Notes: generated from the letters alone by a model not told the origin. Positions 25,342 to 33,732 are shown, counted from the stretch's first letter. The stretch: 34,365 nucleotides of DNA from Cellulomonas fimi (GCF_028527925.1 NZ_JAPESW010000038.1:1-34365), one strand, 5' to 3'. Made by a program: numbers and translations.

Positions 25342-25352
25342 GCACCGCGGCC

Positions 25353-25380
25353 GCGACCCTTCCCGCCCGGGCGGGGTCGC
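25353..25380 (-). terminator. GC-rich hairpin after the alpha-glucoside operon
   Basis: GCGACCC (25353-25359) can pair with GGGTCGC (25374-25380); inside it CCCGCCCGGGCGGG (25362-25375) is a perfect palindrome that competes with this stem. It lies between the last permease stop and hemH, both on the minus strand. Confidence 0.45.
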
Positions 25381-25419
25381 CGCGGCCGTGATCCTGATCC
25401 GACAGCACGTCAGAAAACG

Positions 25420-26403
25420 TCAGCCCTTGACCGCTCCCCCGAGACCGGCGCCGCGCAGGAACATGCGCTGGAAGACGAGGAACATCGCGATCGGGATGAG
25501 CGTGGAGATCGCGAGCGCGGCCATGAGCGTGCCCTTGTCGACGTTCGCCATCGACTGCAGGTAGACCGACAAGGGCTTGACCGTGTCCGACTTCAGGACG
25601 AGGAAGGGCCACAGGAAGTCCTTCCAGGACGCGATCACCGCGAACACCGAGACGACGCCGATGATCGGCTTGCTCATGGGCAGCACGATGCTGCGGAACA
25701 GCCGGAAGGGGCCCGCGCCGTCCATGCGGGCCGCCTCGAAGATCTCCCGCGGCAGCGAGTCGAAGAACCGCGCGACGAGCACGACGTTGAACGCGCTCGC
25801 GCCCGCCGGCAGCCACACGGCGAGGTAGTTGTCGATGAGGCTCGGGCCGATCGGCGGGTCCACGACGATCTTGTAGAGCGGCACGAGCAGCACGACGGCC
25901 GGGACGAACAGCGTCGCGAGCACGGCCCAGTTGAGGGCCCGCGCCCACGCCGGACGCAGCACCGACAGGACGAACCCGCCGGTCGTCGCGACGAGGACCT
26001 GCACGAACCACGAGCCGACGGCGACCCACACCGTGTTCATGAAGAACTGGCCGATGTGGTACCTGTTCCACGCCATCTCGACGTTGTGCGTCGTGGCGCC
26101 GTTCGGGAAGAACGCGAGCGGCGTGCTCTGGATGTCCTGCGTCGGCGTGAACGCGAACTTCCCGAGCAGCAGCAGCGGGCCGAGGCACCACACGACGAGC
26201 AGCACGAGCAGCAGGAGATGCATCGTGCGCCACGTGTGCTTGACGAGCGGGCGACGCCAGTCGGCCGTCGACAGCGCGCCGCGCTCGCCGGAGTCGACGA
26301 CGAGCCGTCGACGGCCGAGCCGACGCGGCGCCGCGTCGACGGGCGCGGGTGCGGCCACGGCCTGCGCCGGGCTCAGGGACGACGGGGTCTGCACGGTGGT
26401 CAC
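25420..26403 (-). CDS. sugar ABC transporter permease (MalG/AglG-like)
   Basis: This 327-residue permease is the last gene of the second sugar operon. It has a long basic N-terminal tail, then six membrane segments from TMHLLLLVLLVVWCLGPLLLL to LIPIAMFLVFQRMFL. The EAA loop reads FEAARMDGAGPFRLFRSIVLP, with Asp-Gly at 228-229, and the protein ends GGAVKG. The GTG start overlaps the stop of the preceding permease by four bases (26400-26403). Context with a GH13 alpha-glucosidase points to alpha-glucoside import (for example maltose, trehalose or sucrose), but the sugar is not fixed by sequence. No ATPase gene is present. Confidence 0.88.
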   Translation of the reverse strand: MTTVQTPSSLSPAQAVAAPAPVDAAPRRLGRRRLVVDSGERGALSTADWRRPLVKHTWRTMHLLLLVLLVVWCLGPLLLLGKFAFTPTQDIQSTPLAFFPNGATTHNVEMAWNRYHIGQFFMNTVWVAVGSWFVQVLVATTGGFVLSVLRPAWARALNWAVLATLFVPAVVLLVPLYKIVVDPPIGPSLIDNYLAVWLPAGASAFNVVLVARFFDSLPREIFEAARMDGAGPFRLFRSIVLPMSKPIIGVVSVFAVIASWKDFLWPFLVLKSDTVKPLSVYLQSMANVDKGTLMAALAISTLIPIAMFLVFQRMFLRGAGLGGAVKG

Positions 26404-27371
26404 GACTGGCTCCAGCTACGGGTCAGGCGGAAGTAGACGAGCGACAGCACGGCGAGGAACGCGGCGAGGAGCAGGCTCAGGGCCGTCGCCTCGCCGAAGT
26501 TGTTGCCGATCGACGTGAACGCGAGCTGGTAGACCCACAGCATCACGGTCAGCGTCGCGTGGTTGGGGCCGCCGTTCGTGAACAGGAACGGTTCGAGGAA
26601 GACCTGCGCCGTGCCGATGACCTGCAGGATCAGGGTGATGAACAGCACGCCGCGCAGGTGCGGCATCGTCACGTGCCAGACCTTGCGCCACACGGACGCG
26701 CCGTCGACCTCGGCCGCGTCGTAGAGCTCCGACGGCACGCCGATCAGCGCCGCGAGGTAGATGATCACCGTCCCGCCTGCGGCGGCCCACGTCGCCTCGA
26801 GCACGAGCGACGGCATCGCCATCGCCTGGTCGTTGAGCCACGAGTACGGGCCCAGCCCGACCCAGCCGAGGATCGTGTTGAACACGCCCTGCGGGCGGGG
26901 GTCGTAGAAGAACTTCCACAGCAGCACGGCGACGACCGGCGGCACGACGACCGGCAGGTACGCGAGCACCGAGTACAGGCCCTTGCGGCGGCGCAGCTCG
27001 CTCATGAGCACCGCGCCGACGAGCGGGATCGGGTACCCGAACACCAGCGCGAGCAGCGCGAACCACGCGGTGTTCCGGACGACCTTCGGCAGCAGCGGGT
27101 CCGCGAAGATCGCCTGGAAGTTCTCCAGCCCGACGAACGTCGGCGGGTCGATGAGGTTCGTCTGCTGGACGCTCATCACGACGGCCGAGACGATCGGCCA
27201 CCACGAGAAGACGCCGAAGACCAGCAGGAGCGGCAGGGCGAAGACGAGGGCGGACAGCCCGCCGCGGCGTGCCCACGTGAGCGGGCTGCGGTTCGGCACG
27301 CGGGGCGCTGGTCGGCCGGAGCGCGCGGCACCGCGCGGGCGGTCGGTGAGGACGGCGTCGTCCGTGGTCAT
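26400..27371 (-). CDS. sugar ABC transporter permease (MalF/AglF-like)
   Basis: This 323-residue permease pairs with the MalG-like protein downstream. Its first membrane segment is LSALVFALPLLLVFGVFSWW at about 39-58; five more follow. The EAA loop is YDAAEVDGASVWRKVWHVTMP, with Asp-Gly at 223-224. The ATG at 27371 is chosen because AGGAAGGG (27376-27383) lies 4 bases upstream and the family N-terminus is short; the frame further upstream is Pro/Arg-rich and not protein-like. A perfect 16-bp hairpin lies in the 163-base gap before it, after the binding-protein gene. Confidence 0.88.
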   Translation of the reverse strand: MTTDDAVLTDRPRGAARSGRPAPRVPNRSPLTWARRGGLSALVFALPLLLVFGVFSWWPIVSAVVMSVQQTNLIDPPTFVGLENFQAIFADPLLPKVVRNTAWFALLALVFGYPIPLVGAVLMSELRRRKGLYSVLAYLPVVVPPVVAVLLWKFFYDPRPQGVFNTILGWVGLGPYSWLNDQAMAMPSLVLEATWAAAGGTVIIYLAALIGVPSELYDAAEVDGASVWRKVWHVTMPHLRGVLFITLILQVIGTAQVFLEPFLFTNGGPNHATLTVMLWVYQLAFTSIGNNFGEATALSLLLAAFLAVLSLVYFRLTRSWSQS

Positions 27372-27485
27372 GAGGCCCTTCCTGGTGGTCGGGGGCGGTC
27401 GGGCGGGTCGGGGCGCTTGGGGTGGTCCGGGCGGTCCAGGTCGGTCCCGCGGTCGACGACCTGCCGGGAGCGGGGTTCCGCGGCG

Positions 27486-27522
27486 GTGCCGCCGGGTGAC
27501 GGGATGCGTCACCCGGCGGCAC
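27486..27522 (-). terminator. intercistronic hairpin between the binding-protein and permease genes
   Basis: A perfect 16-bp stem (27486-27501 with 27507-27522, arm GTGCCGCCGGGTGACG) has a 5-base loop. It starts 12 bases after the binding-protein stop and there is no T-run. It occupies the same place as the hairpin in the ceb operon but the sequence is unrelated. Confidence 0.75.
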
Positions 27523-27534
27523 GCGCGGGGCGTG

Positions 27535-28914
27535 TCAGCCGTCGATCGCCGACTGGCCGGCCTCGTTCGCGGTCGCCAGCAGGGCGTCGATGTCCGCGTT
27601 CTCGTCCGAGATGACGGCCTGCACCACCGGGAACAGCTGCGCGTACAGGTCCTGCACCGCGGCCGACGCCTCGGGCACGAGCTCCTGGTCGAACATGACG
27701 TCCGTGTAGCCGGTCATGTTCTCGAGCGGGACGTTGACGTAGTCCGCGACCCACTCGAGCGACTGCTCGTAGTTCTCCTTCGAGAAGATCGGCAGCACGG
27801 GCGTGCCCACGGCCTGCGCCGGGTCCGCCTCGGCACGCGTCTTGGCGTCGGCGACCGCCTGGTCCTGGTCCTGCAGCTTGCTCAGGTACCACCAGTCGAT
27901 CCACTTGACGGCCGCGTCCTTCTGCTCGTCCGTCGACTGCTTCGTCACGGCGGCCATCGTGCCGCCGGTCAGCGCACCGCCGTCGCCCGACGTCGGGATC
28001 GCGGTCAGGCCGTAGCCCCAGTCCGCCGTCACGCCGTTCGCCTCGACGAGCGAGTTGTAGACGTCCGAGCCCGACGTGTACATCGCGAGGTTGCCCGCCG
28101 CGAACTCGGTGTTGATGTCGCCCCAGCCGAGGTCGGTGCGGTCGAGCAGCGAGCCGTCCTCCCACTTGAGGTCGTGCAGCCACTGCAGGTGCTCCGCGAC
28201 CGCCGGGTCGTCGAGCGTCGCGGTGTACTCCTCGCCGTCGAACGTCTCGATGACGCCGCCGCGCGAGTTCGCGCCGGCTGCGAGCTGCCAGCCGCCTGCG
28301 TTGTCGAGCGCCATCATCGCGTAGCCCGCGACGCCGGTGGCGTCGTGGATCGTCTTCGCGTACTCGCGGACCTCGTCCCACGTGGTCGGCGGCTGGTCGG
28401 GGTCCAGGCCCGCCTGCTCGAACAGGTTCCGGTTGTAGTGCAGCGCCACCGCGTAGATCGACTTGGCCGGGACGGCGTAGATCTTGCCGTCGTCGCCCGT
28501 GCCGTTCGCGATGAGCGCCTCGTTGAACTGGTCGCCGTACGGCAACGCCTTCACCTGCGCGTCGATGTCGGCGAGCTGGCCGTTCTCGATGAGCGTCTTG
28601 CCGTCGGTCAGCGGGATCTCGAAGACGTTCGGCAGCGTGCCGCCGGCGAGCTGCGTCGTGAACGTCGACGCCTTCCACTCGTAGTCCTCGGTCTCGACGT
28701 CGATGTCGGGGTACTCCTCCTCGAACGCGGCGACGCGCTCGGCGAGCTGCTCCTTCGCGGCGTCGTCGGCCGTCGGCAGGAGACCCGCGACGGTGATCTT
28801 GACCTTCCCGTCCTCACCCGTGGGCGAGTCGGAGTCGTCGGTGCTGCAGGCGGTGAGCAGACCGATCGAGAGCACACCGGCCAGGGCCAGTGCGGTGGGA
28901 CGCGAGGACCTCAT
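27535..28914 (-). CDS. sugar-binding lipoprotein of the alpha-glucoside ABC importer
   Basis: This 459-residue extracellular binding protein has a lipoprotein signal ([22 protein letters not shown]) with C23 as the lipidated residue. The mature chain is a group 1 solute-binding protein: [62 protein letters not shown], and [23 protein letters not shown] (28920-28926) lies 5 bases before the ATG, so the ATG at 28914 is firm. It sits between a GH13 alpha-glucosidase gene and two permease genes. The likely ligand is an alpha-glucoside, which is an inference from context. The coding region is low in Cys and rich in Asp/Glu, as usual for this class. Confidence 0.88.
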   Translation of the reverse strand: MRSSRPTALALAGVLSIGLLTACSTDDSDSPTGEDGKVKITVAGLLPTADDAAKEQLAERVAAFEEEYPDIDVETEDYEWKASTFTTQLAGGTLPNVFEIPLTDGKTLIENGQLADIDAQVKALPYGDQFNEALIANGTGDDGKIYAVPAKSIYAVALHYNRNLFEQAGLDPDQPPTTWDEVREYAKTIHDATGVAGYAMMALDNAGGWQLAAGANSRGGVIETFDGEEYTATLDDPAVAEHLQWLHDLKWEDGSLLDRTDLGWGDINTEFAAGNLAMYTSGSDVYNSLVEANGVTADWGYGLTAIPTSGDGGALTGGTMAAVTKQSTDEQKDAAVKWIDWWYLSKLQDQDQAVADAKTRAEADPAQAVGTPVLPIFSKENYEQSLEWVADYVNVPLENMTGYTDVMFDQELVPEASAAVQDLYAQLFPVVQAVISDENADIDALLATANEAGQSAIDG

Positions 28915-29012
28915 CGTCACTCCTTCGTGGGTGCGGTCGACGGTCGGCGTCGGCCGCGGGGCGGGACTGCGGGTTCGGTGTCGGGGCGGTGCCGGGACGG
29001 TGTCGCGGTGGG

Positions 29013-30662
29013 TCAGGTGCGCAGCCACGCGGCCGTGTCGCGCGGCAGCAGGCCTGCGTCGAGCGGGTCGCTCGTCAGCAGGACGTCGGTGTGGGCGGGC
29101 AGCGGCACCGGGTCGGTGCCGAGGTTGACGACGCACGTGACGTCGCCGCGGGCGAACGCCAGGACGTCGCCCGTCGTCTCGACCCACGTGAGCGGGCCGT
29201 CGCCGAGCGCGGGCTCGGCCCGGCGCAGCGCGAGCACGTCCCGGTAGAGGCGGAGCATCGAGGTGGGGTCGGCCTCCTGCGCCTCGACGGTGAGGTCGGC
29301 CCAGTCCCCCGGCTGGGGCAGCCACGTCGGCGCCGGGGCGCCGCCCTCGGCCGGTGCGGTGCTGAAGCCGTAGGGGGCGGTCGTGCCCGACCACGGCAGC
29401 GGGACGCGGCAGCCGTCGCGGCCGGGGTCGACGCCGCCCGAGCGGAAGTGCATCGGGTCCTGCAGCACGTCGAGCGGCAGGTCCTCGACCTCGGGCAGGC
29501 CGAGCTCGTCGCCCTGGTACACGTACAGCGAGCCGGGCAGCGCGGCGGTGAGCAGCGCAGCCGCTCGGGCCCGACGGCGGCCGAGGGCGAGGTCGGTCGG
29601 GGTGCCGAACCGCTTGGCGCTGAACGCGAACGACGAGTCCTCGCGCCCGTACCGGGTCACCGGCCGCGTCACGTCGTGGTTGGACAGCACCCACGTCGCG
29701 GGCGCGCCCACGGGTCCGTGCGCCGCGAGCGTCACGTCGACCGACTCGCGCATCTGCTTGGCGTCCCACGGCCGCGCCATGAAGTCGAAGTTGAAGGCCG
29801 TGTGCATCTCGTCGGGGCGCAGGTACTGCGCGAAGCGCGCCTTGTCCTGCAGCCACACCTCGCCGACCAGCACACGCGTGCCCGCGTAGGAGTCCGCGAC
29901 CGCGCGCCACGCGCGGTAGACGTCGTGGATCTCGTCGCGGTCCACGTGCGGGTGCTCCCCCGGGCCCGGCTGCTCGGGCACCTCGGGGAGGTCGCCGTCC
30001 TTGACGAGCAGCGCCGCCGAGTCGATACGGATGCCCGCGACGCCACGGTCGAACCAGAACCGCAGCACGTCCTCGAACTCCGCGCGCACGTCGGGGTGCG
30101 ACCAGTTGAGGTCCGGCTGCTGCGGCGCGAACAGGTGCAGGTACCACTCGCCGGGCGTGCCGTCGGGATTCGTCGTGCGCGTCCACGTCGTGCCCTGGAA
30201 GTCGGAGACCCAGCTGGTCGGCATGACGTCGCCGTGCTCGCCCTTGCCCGGGTGGAACCAGAACCGCGCGCGCTCCGGGCTGCCCGGGCCGGCCGCGAGC
30301 GCTGCGCGGAACCACGCGTGCTGCTCCGAGACGTGGTTGGGGACGATGTCGATGATCGTGCGGATGCCGAGCGCGAGCGCCTCCGCGACGACCTGCTCGG
30401 CCTCCTCGAGCGTGCCGAACGCGGGGTCGATCGCGCGGTAGTCGGCGACGTCGTACCCGCCGTCGGCGAGCGGCGACCGGTACCAGGGCGTGATCCAGAC
30501 GGCGTCGACGCCCAGGTCGCGCAGGTACGGCAGCCGCGCGCGCAGGCCCGCCAGGTCACCGGTGCCGTCGCCGTTCCCGTCGGCGAAGCTGCGCGGGTAG
30601 ACCTGGTAGATGACCGCGTCCCGCCACCAGGTGGGGTCGGTGGGCGGCTGAGCCTGCGTCAC
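29013..30662 (-). CDS. GH13 alpha-glucosidase (AglA-like)
   Basis: This 549-residue enzyme should hydrolyse alpha-glucosidic bonds of imported sugars in the cytoplasm, as it has no signal peptide. The (beta/alpha)8 barrel begins [28 protein letters not shown]. Catalytic residues are the nucleophile D214 in GIRIDSA, the acid/base E268 in GEVW, and D330 in SNHD. The sequence [14 protein letters not shown] is conserved region I. The signature resembles the GH13 subfamily of alpha-glucosidases linked to AglEFG transporters, without an extended starch-binding domain. The GTG start has a GAGGAGAG about 13 bases upstream, a rather long spacing. It is the first gene of the operon that continues with the binding protein and permeases. 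Confidence 0.92.
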   Translation of the reverse strand: MTQAQPPTDPTWWRDAVIYQVYPRSFADGNGDGTGDLAGLRARLPYLRDLGVDAVWITPWYRSPLADGGYDVADYRAIDPAFGTLEEAEQVVAEALALGIRTIIDIVPNHVSEQHAWFRAALAAGPGSPERARFWFHPGKGEHGDVMPTSWVSDFQGTTWTRTTNPDGTPGEWYLHLFAPQQPDLNWSHPDVRAEFEDVLRFWFDRGVAGIRIDSAALLVKDGDLPEVPEQPGPGEHPHVDRDEIHDVYRAWRAVADSYAGTRVLVGEVWLQDKARFAQYLRPDEMHTAFNFDFMARPWDAKQMRESVDVTLAAHGPVGAPATWVLSNHDVTRPVTRYGREDSSFAFSAKRFGTPTDLALGRRRARAAALLTAALPGSLYVYQGDELGLPEVEDLPLDVLQDPMHFRSGGVDPGRDGCRVPLPWSGTTAPYGFSTAPAEGGAPAPTWLPQPGDWADLTVEAQEADPTSMLRLYRDVLALRRAEPALGDGPLTWVETTGDVLAFARGDVTCVVNLGTDPVPLPAHTDVLLTSDPLDAGLLPRDTAAWLRT

Positions 30663-30751
30663 GGGATGTCTCGTCTCTCCTCGTCCCGACGGCGTCGTCG
30701 GGTGGATCCGGCGCGTCGGACGCGCTGCGGCGTCCTCGGCGATGGCAGGAC

Positions 30752-30779
30752 ACTAAAGGCTACGACGAGATCAACGCAA
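30752..30779 (-). promoter_or_regulatory. candidate promoter and operator of the alpha-glucoside operon
   Basis: On the minus strand TTGCGT (30774-30779) and TTTAGT (30752-30757) are 16 bases apart. The -35 is part of CTTGCGT (30774-30780), close to the CTTGCGC elements at the LacI gene upstream. Of the 353-base gap 30663-31015, the rest holds a leader of about 80 bases and the nested repeat at 30883-30950. Confidence 0.45.
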
Positions 30780-30882
30780 GAACTCGACAGCCGCGTTATC
30801 GAAGCGTGACCGATCGCTGCTCGGAGTCGGCGCGACGCGTGCGGCGGTCGACAGGGTCAGCGCGCCCCGCCCGGGCACGCGT

Positions 30883-30950
30883 CGAGGTCGTGGGGTCCTG
30901 GTGAGGTCGTGAGGCGGAGCTCACGACCTCACCACGGAGTCACGACCTCG
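30883..30950. repeat. nested double inverted repeat downstream of the LacI gene
   Basis: An inner perfect 14-bp inverted repeat, GGTGAGGTCGTGAG (30900-30913) with 30920-30933, lies inside an outer 10-bp one, CGAGGTCGTG (30883-30892) with CACGACCTCG (30941-30950). All four arms share the core GAGGTCGTG. It probably acts as a terminator for the LacI gene, whose stop is at 31016, but it may also be a repeated protein-binding site. Confidence 0.7.
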
Positions 30951-31015
30951 CGGGAGGCCGGGGGCGTGCGAGAGGGGGCCTGCGCGCAGGGGGGCGCGGG
31001 CGGGCGGAGGACGCG

Positions 31016-32035
31016 TCAGGCGGGGCGGGAGGCCGGGGCCGGGGCCGTCGAGCCGCGCACGACGAGCTCGGGCTCGAAGAGCAGCTCCTCCTGCGGCACC
31101 GAGGCGCCGTTGATCTGCTTGACCAGCAGGTCGATCGCCGCGCGGCCCATGGGCTCGATGGGCTGCCGCACGGTCGTGAGCGGCGGCTCGGTGCAGTTCA
31201 TGAAGGCCGAGTCGTCGTACCCGACCACCGAGATGTCGTCCGGCACGCGGAGCCCGGCCCGGCGCGCCGCACGGATCGCCCCGAGCGCGAGCGGGTCGCT
31301 CGCGCACACGATCCCGGTGACCCCGGCCTTGATCAGGCGCGTCGCCGCGGCCTGGCCGCTCTCGAGCGAGTAGGCCGAGCGCACGACCTGGTCGTCGCGC
31401 AGCTCGAGCCCGAGCCGCCGGGCGACCGCCCGCGCGGCGTGCAGCTTGCGCTCGGACGGCACGTGGTCGACGGGCCCGAGGACGAGGCCGACGCGCGTGT
31501 GCCCGAGCGACGCGAGGTGGCCGACGGCCTGCTCGATCGCGACCTCGTCGTCGCACGACACGCGCGGGAACGGCAGGTCCTCGATCGACGCGTTGATGAG
31601 GACGACGGGCAGGTGCCGGCCGGTGAGCCGCTCGTAGTGGTCGTGCGTCGCGTCGCGCTGCGCGTAATGCCCGCCGGCGAACACGATGCCCGACACCTGC
31701 TGGCCGAGCAGCAGCTCGACGTAGTCCGCCTCGGAGACGCCGCCCGCGGTCTGCGTGCACAGCACGGGCGTGAACCCCTGCTGCGCGAGCGCGCCGCCGA
31801 CGACCTCGGCGAACGCGGGGAAGATCGGGTTCTGCAGCTCGGGGAGCACGAGGCCGACGAGCCGGGCGCGCTCGCCCCGCAGCTTGGTCGGACGCTCGTA
31901 CCCGAGGACGTCGAGCGCGGTGAGCACGGCCTCGCGCGTCTGGTCGGAGACGCCGGGCTTGCCGTTGAGCACGCGGCTGACGGTCGCCTCCGAGACGCCG
32001 ACCTTGCGTGCCACCTCTGCGAGTCGCCGTGACAT
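31016..32035 (-). CDS. LacI-family regulator, probably of the alpha-glucoside operon
   Basis: This 339-residue regulator has a LacI helix-turn-helix at about residues 4-25 (RLAEVARKVGVSEATVSRVLNG) and a sugar-sensing domain (RLVGLVLPELQNPIFPAFAEVVGGALAQQG; ISVVGYDDSAFMNCTEPPLTTVRQP). It is transcribed in the same direction as the GH13 operon that begins 353 bases further on, so it is the natural candidate regulator. CTTGCGC/T sequences occur at its own promoter and at the GH13 promoter. The ATG at 32035 starts immediately before the helix-turn-helix, as usual for LacI proteins, and has TACAGT 6 bases upstream, so it is likely leaderless. The inducing sugar is unknown. Confidence 0.9.
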   Translation of the reverse strand: MSRRLAEVARKVGVSEATVSRVLNGKPGVSDQTREAVLTALDVLGYERPTKLRGERARLVGLVLPELQNPIFPAFAEVVGGALAQQGFTPVLCTQTAGGVSEADYVELLLGQQVSGIVFAGGHYAQRDATHDHYERLTGRHLPVVLINASIEDLPFPRVSCDDEVAIEQAVGHLASLGHTRVGLVLGPVDHVPSERKLHAARAVARRLGLELRDDQVVRSAYSLESGQAAATRLIKAGVTGIVCASDPLALGAIRAARRAGLRVPDDISVVGYDDSAFMNCTEPPLTTVRQPIEPMGRAAIDLLVKQINGASVPQEELLFEPELVVRGSTAPAPASRPA

Positions 32036-32047
32036 GAGGCCACTGTA
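32036..32047 (-). promoter_or_regulatory. leaderless promoter of the LacI gene
   Basis: On the minus strand TACAGT (32042-32047) and 6 bases (GGCCTC) precede the ATG. No Shine-Dalgarno is present. Confidence 0.5.
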
Positions 32048-32055
32048 GCGACTCG

Positions 32056-32086
32056 TTGCGCAAGTGGCTTGCAGGATCGCGCAAGC
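32056..32086. promoter_or_regulatory. candidate LacI operators between the LacI and kinase genes
   Basis: TTGCGCAA (32056-32063) is a perfect palindrome. GCTTGCnnGATCnnGCAAGC (32067-32086) is a 20-base palindrome with 16 matching positions. GCGCAAG occurs twice, at 32058-32064 and 32079-32085. Known Streptomyces MalR sites use CTTGCAG repeats, so the CTTGC core fits a sugar LacI protein. Confidence 0.5.
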
Positions 32087-32157
32087 GGATGTCATGCGCC
32101 CGGGGTCCCGAAGGGGTGAAGCCGCGCGCTCGACGTGCGCGGCGCCGGGCGCCCTCC

Positions 32158-32211
32158 TAGCGTCGTGGTGCGGCCATCGAGCCGCCGACCGTCGAGAGAA
32201 ACGTCGAAGGA
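32158..32211 (+). promoter_or_regulatory. candidate -10 and ribosome binding site of the kinase gene
   Basis: TAGCGT (32158-32163) fits TANNNT. GAAGGA (32206-32211) lies 8 bases before the GTG at 32220 and supports that start. Confidence 0.45.
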
Positions 32212-32219
32212 CCCGGCCC

Positions 32220-33095
32220 GTGCCCCTCACCGACCTGCGCAGCCCGATCGGCGCCACGCTCGGGCGACGGTACCGGCTGGGCGCGGCGCTCGGGCACGGC
32301 GGGTCCGGCGCGGTGTTCCGGGCGACGGACCGCCGGCTCGACCGCGAGGTCGCCGTCAAGCTCTTCGACCTGGGCTCGGCGGACGGCGAGGAGATCCGCC
32401 GCTACGCCGCCGAGGCACGCGTCCTCGCGGGCCTCTCGCACCCCAACCTCGTGGCGCTGCTCGACGTCGGCGCCGACCAGGTCGACGGCGTCGGGCCGGT
32501 CGCCTACCTCGTGATGGAGCTCGTCGAGGGACGCACGCTGCGCGAGGCCGTCGGCGACGGGCCGCTGCCGCGCGGGATCGCCGCCGACGTCGGCCGGCAG
32601 CTCGCGCAGGCCCTCGGGCACGCGCACGCTGCGGGCATCGTGCACCGCGACGTCAAGCCGTCGAACGTGCTCGTCTCCGACGCCGCCGCACCCGCGGGCC
32701 GCCAGGACGCGCCGTGGCTGCCGGTCGTGCTCGCCGACTTCGGGATCGCCGTGAGCGCGGTGCGCGGCCCCACGGCCGAACGGCGCAGCTCGTCCGGGAC
32801 GGCGAGCTACCAGAGCCCCGAGCAGGCGCTCGGCCGCGACGTCGGACCCGCGAGCGACGTCTACTCGCTGGGCCTCGTGCTGCTCGAGTGCCTCACGGGC
32901 GAGCGCGCGTACCCGGGTGACCCGCTGACGAGCTCGCTCGCCCGCCTGCTGCGGCCCGTCGACATCCCCGCCGACCTCGGGCGCGACTGGGTGCGCCTGC
33001 TCGGCGCGATGACCGCGGCGGAGCCCGCCGACCGGCCCTCACCGACGGCGGTCGCCGCCGAGCTGCGCCTGCTGCGCGACCCCGAACCCCGCTGA
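32220..33095 (+). CDS. soluble Ser/Thr protein kinase (Hanks type), minimal domain
   Basis: This 291-residue protein is a complete eukaryotic-type kinase domain and little else. The glycine loop is LGHGGSGAVF, the ATP-binding lysine K47 in VAVKLF, the catalytic Asp D144 in HRDVKPSN, the metal Asp D173 in ADFG, and the activation segment ends SGTASYQSPEQALG. Unlike PknA or PknB it has no transmembrane helix, PASTA repeats or other sensor after the domain, which ends about residue 285. The GTG at 32220 is chosen because GAAGGA lies 8 bases upstream and the domain begins soon after; in-frame codons from 32064 are Arg-rich and lie in promoter DNA. It diverges from the LacI gene. Targets are unknown. 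Confidence 0.9.
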   Translation: MPLTDLRSPIGATLGRRYRLGAALGHGGSGAVFRATDRRLDREVAVKLFDLGSADGEEIRRYAAEARVLAGLSHPNLVALLDVGADQVDGVGPVAYLVMELVEGRTLREAVGDGPLPRGIAADVGRQLAQALGHAHAAGIVHRDVKPSNVLVSDAAAPAGRQDAPWLPVVLADFGIAVSAVRGPTAERRSSSGTASYQSPEQALGRDVGPASDVYSLGLVLLECLTGERAYPGDPLTSSLARLLRPVDIPADLGRDWVRLLGAMTAAEPADRPSPTAVAAELRLLRDPEPR

Positions 33096-33099
33096 CCTC

Positions 33100-33134
33100 C
33101 CGGGCCGCCGGCCCGGTCGGCGCCCCGCCGGGGC
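33100..33134. terminator. paired hairpins between convergent kinase and flavodoxin genes
   Basis: CCGGGCC (33100-33106) pairs with GGCCCGG (33110-33116). A second stem GCCCC (33122-33126) pairs with GGGGC (33130-33134). The gap between the two stop codons is 39 bases, so both hairpins can serve either strand. Confidence 0.5.
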
Positions 33135-33632
33135 TCAGACGTGCGCCGGCGCCAGCGCGTCCGCGATCTCGTCGGCCCAGCGCGCGACCGCGGCCATGTC
33201 GCGGTGGTCGCCCTCGCGCGCGCGTGCGGCCGAGATCGTCGCCCGCTCCGCGAACGACAGCACCGAGCGGTCGAGCCGCCCGTGGAAGCTGCGGTGGCCG
33301 CGCGCGCCGACGCGCTCGGCGAGCGCCCGGATCTCGTGCGGCGAGTTCGCGCTCGCGGCGGGCTGGGTCGCGAGGCCGGACGACAGCAGCCACACGGGTC
33401 GCGAAGCCAGCTCGTCCGCGAGGCGGTCGGCCAGGTCGCGGGCCGCGGGCATCCAGTGGGCGACGTACACGGCGGAGCCCAGGACGACGGCGTCGACGCC
33501 GTCGAGGTCGGTGACGTCGTCAGGAGCCGCCATGGTCACCTCGTGACCGCGCTCGCGCAGCGTCCGCGCGACGACCTCGCCGATTCCCCACGTGCCCCCG
33601 TGCCGCGAGGCGATGGTGACCAGGATCCGCAT
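33135..33632 (-). CDS. flavodoxin-like protein
   Basis: This 165-residue protein has a flavodoxin fold like the HemG / protoporphyrinogen-oxidase-type flavodoxins: ILVTIASRHGGTWGIGEVVARTLRERGHEV is the FMN phosphate loop region, with SRHGGT in place of the more usual SxxGxT, then VDAVVLGSAVYVAHWMPAARDL, and WLLSSGLA. It should bind FMN and act in the cytoplasm as an electron carrier or small oxidoreductase. GGAGGGAG lies about 6 bases before the ATG. It is not next to the heme genes (about 9 kb away), so a role in heme synthesis is not supported. It may be co-transcribed with the MarR gene upstream on the same strand, 100 bases away. Confidence 0.85.
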   Translation of the reverse strand: MRILVTIASRHGGTWGIGEVVARTLRERGHEVTMAAPDDVTDLDGVDAVVLGSAVYVAHWMPAARDLADRLADELASRPVWLLSSGLATQPAASANSPHEIRALAERVGARGHRSFHGRLDRSVLSFAERATISAARAREGDHRDMAAVARWADEIADALAPAHV

Positions 33633-33732
33633 GCCCGCTCCCTCCGTGTCGCCGTCCGGCCCTCGGACGACTCATCCATGGTCGCCCGGCCGTGGCCTGC
33701 GTGGATGGGCCCGAGGTCCTGAGAGACGAGCG

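Noticed and set aside
24418..30809. Long plus-strand open frames (24418-26436, 26983-29247, 28890-30809) opposite the heme and alpha-glucoside genes
   Set aside because: The minus strand encodes well-defined proteins there. The plus frames are products of high GC and show no domain or ribosome binding site.
33135..33632. Flavodoxin-like protein as the missing protoporphyrinogen oxidase (HemG) of the heme pathway
   Set aside because: The heme genes here are of the coproporphyrin type, which uses CgoX/HemY, and the gene is about 9 kb away next to a MarR gene.
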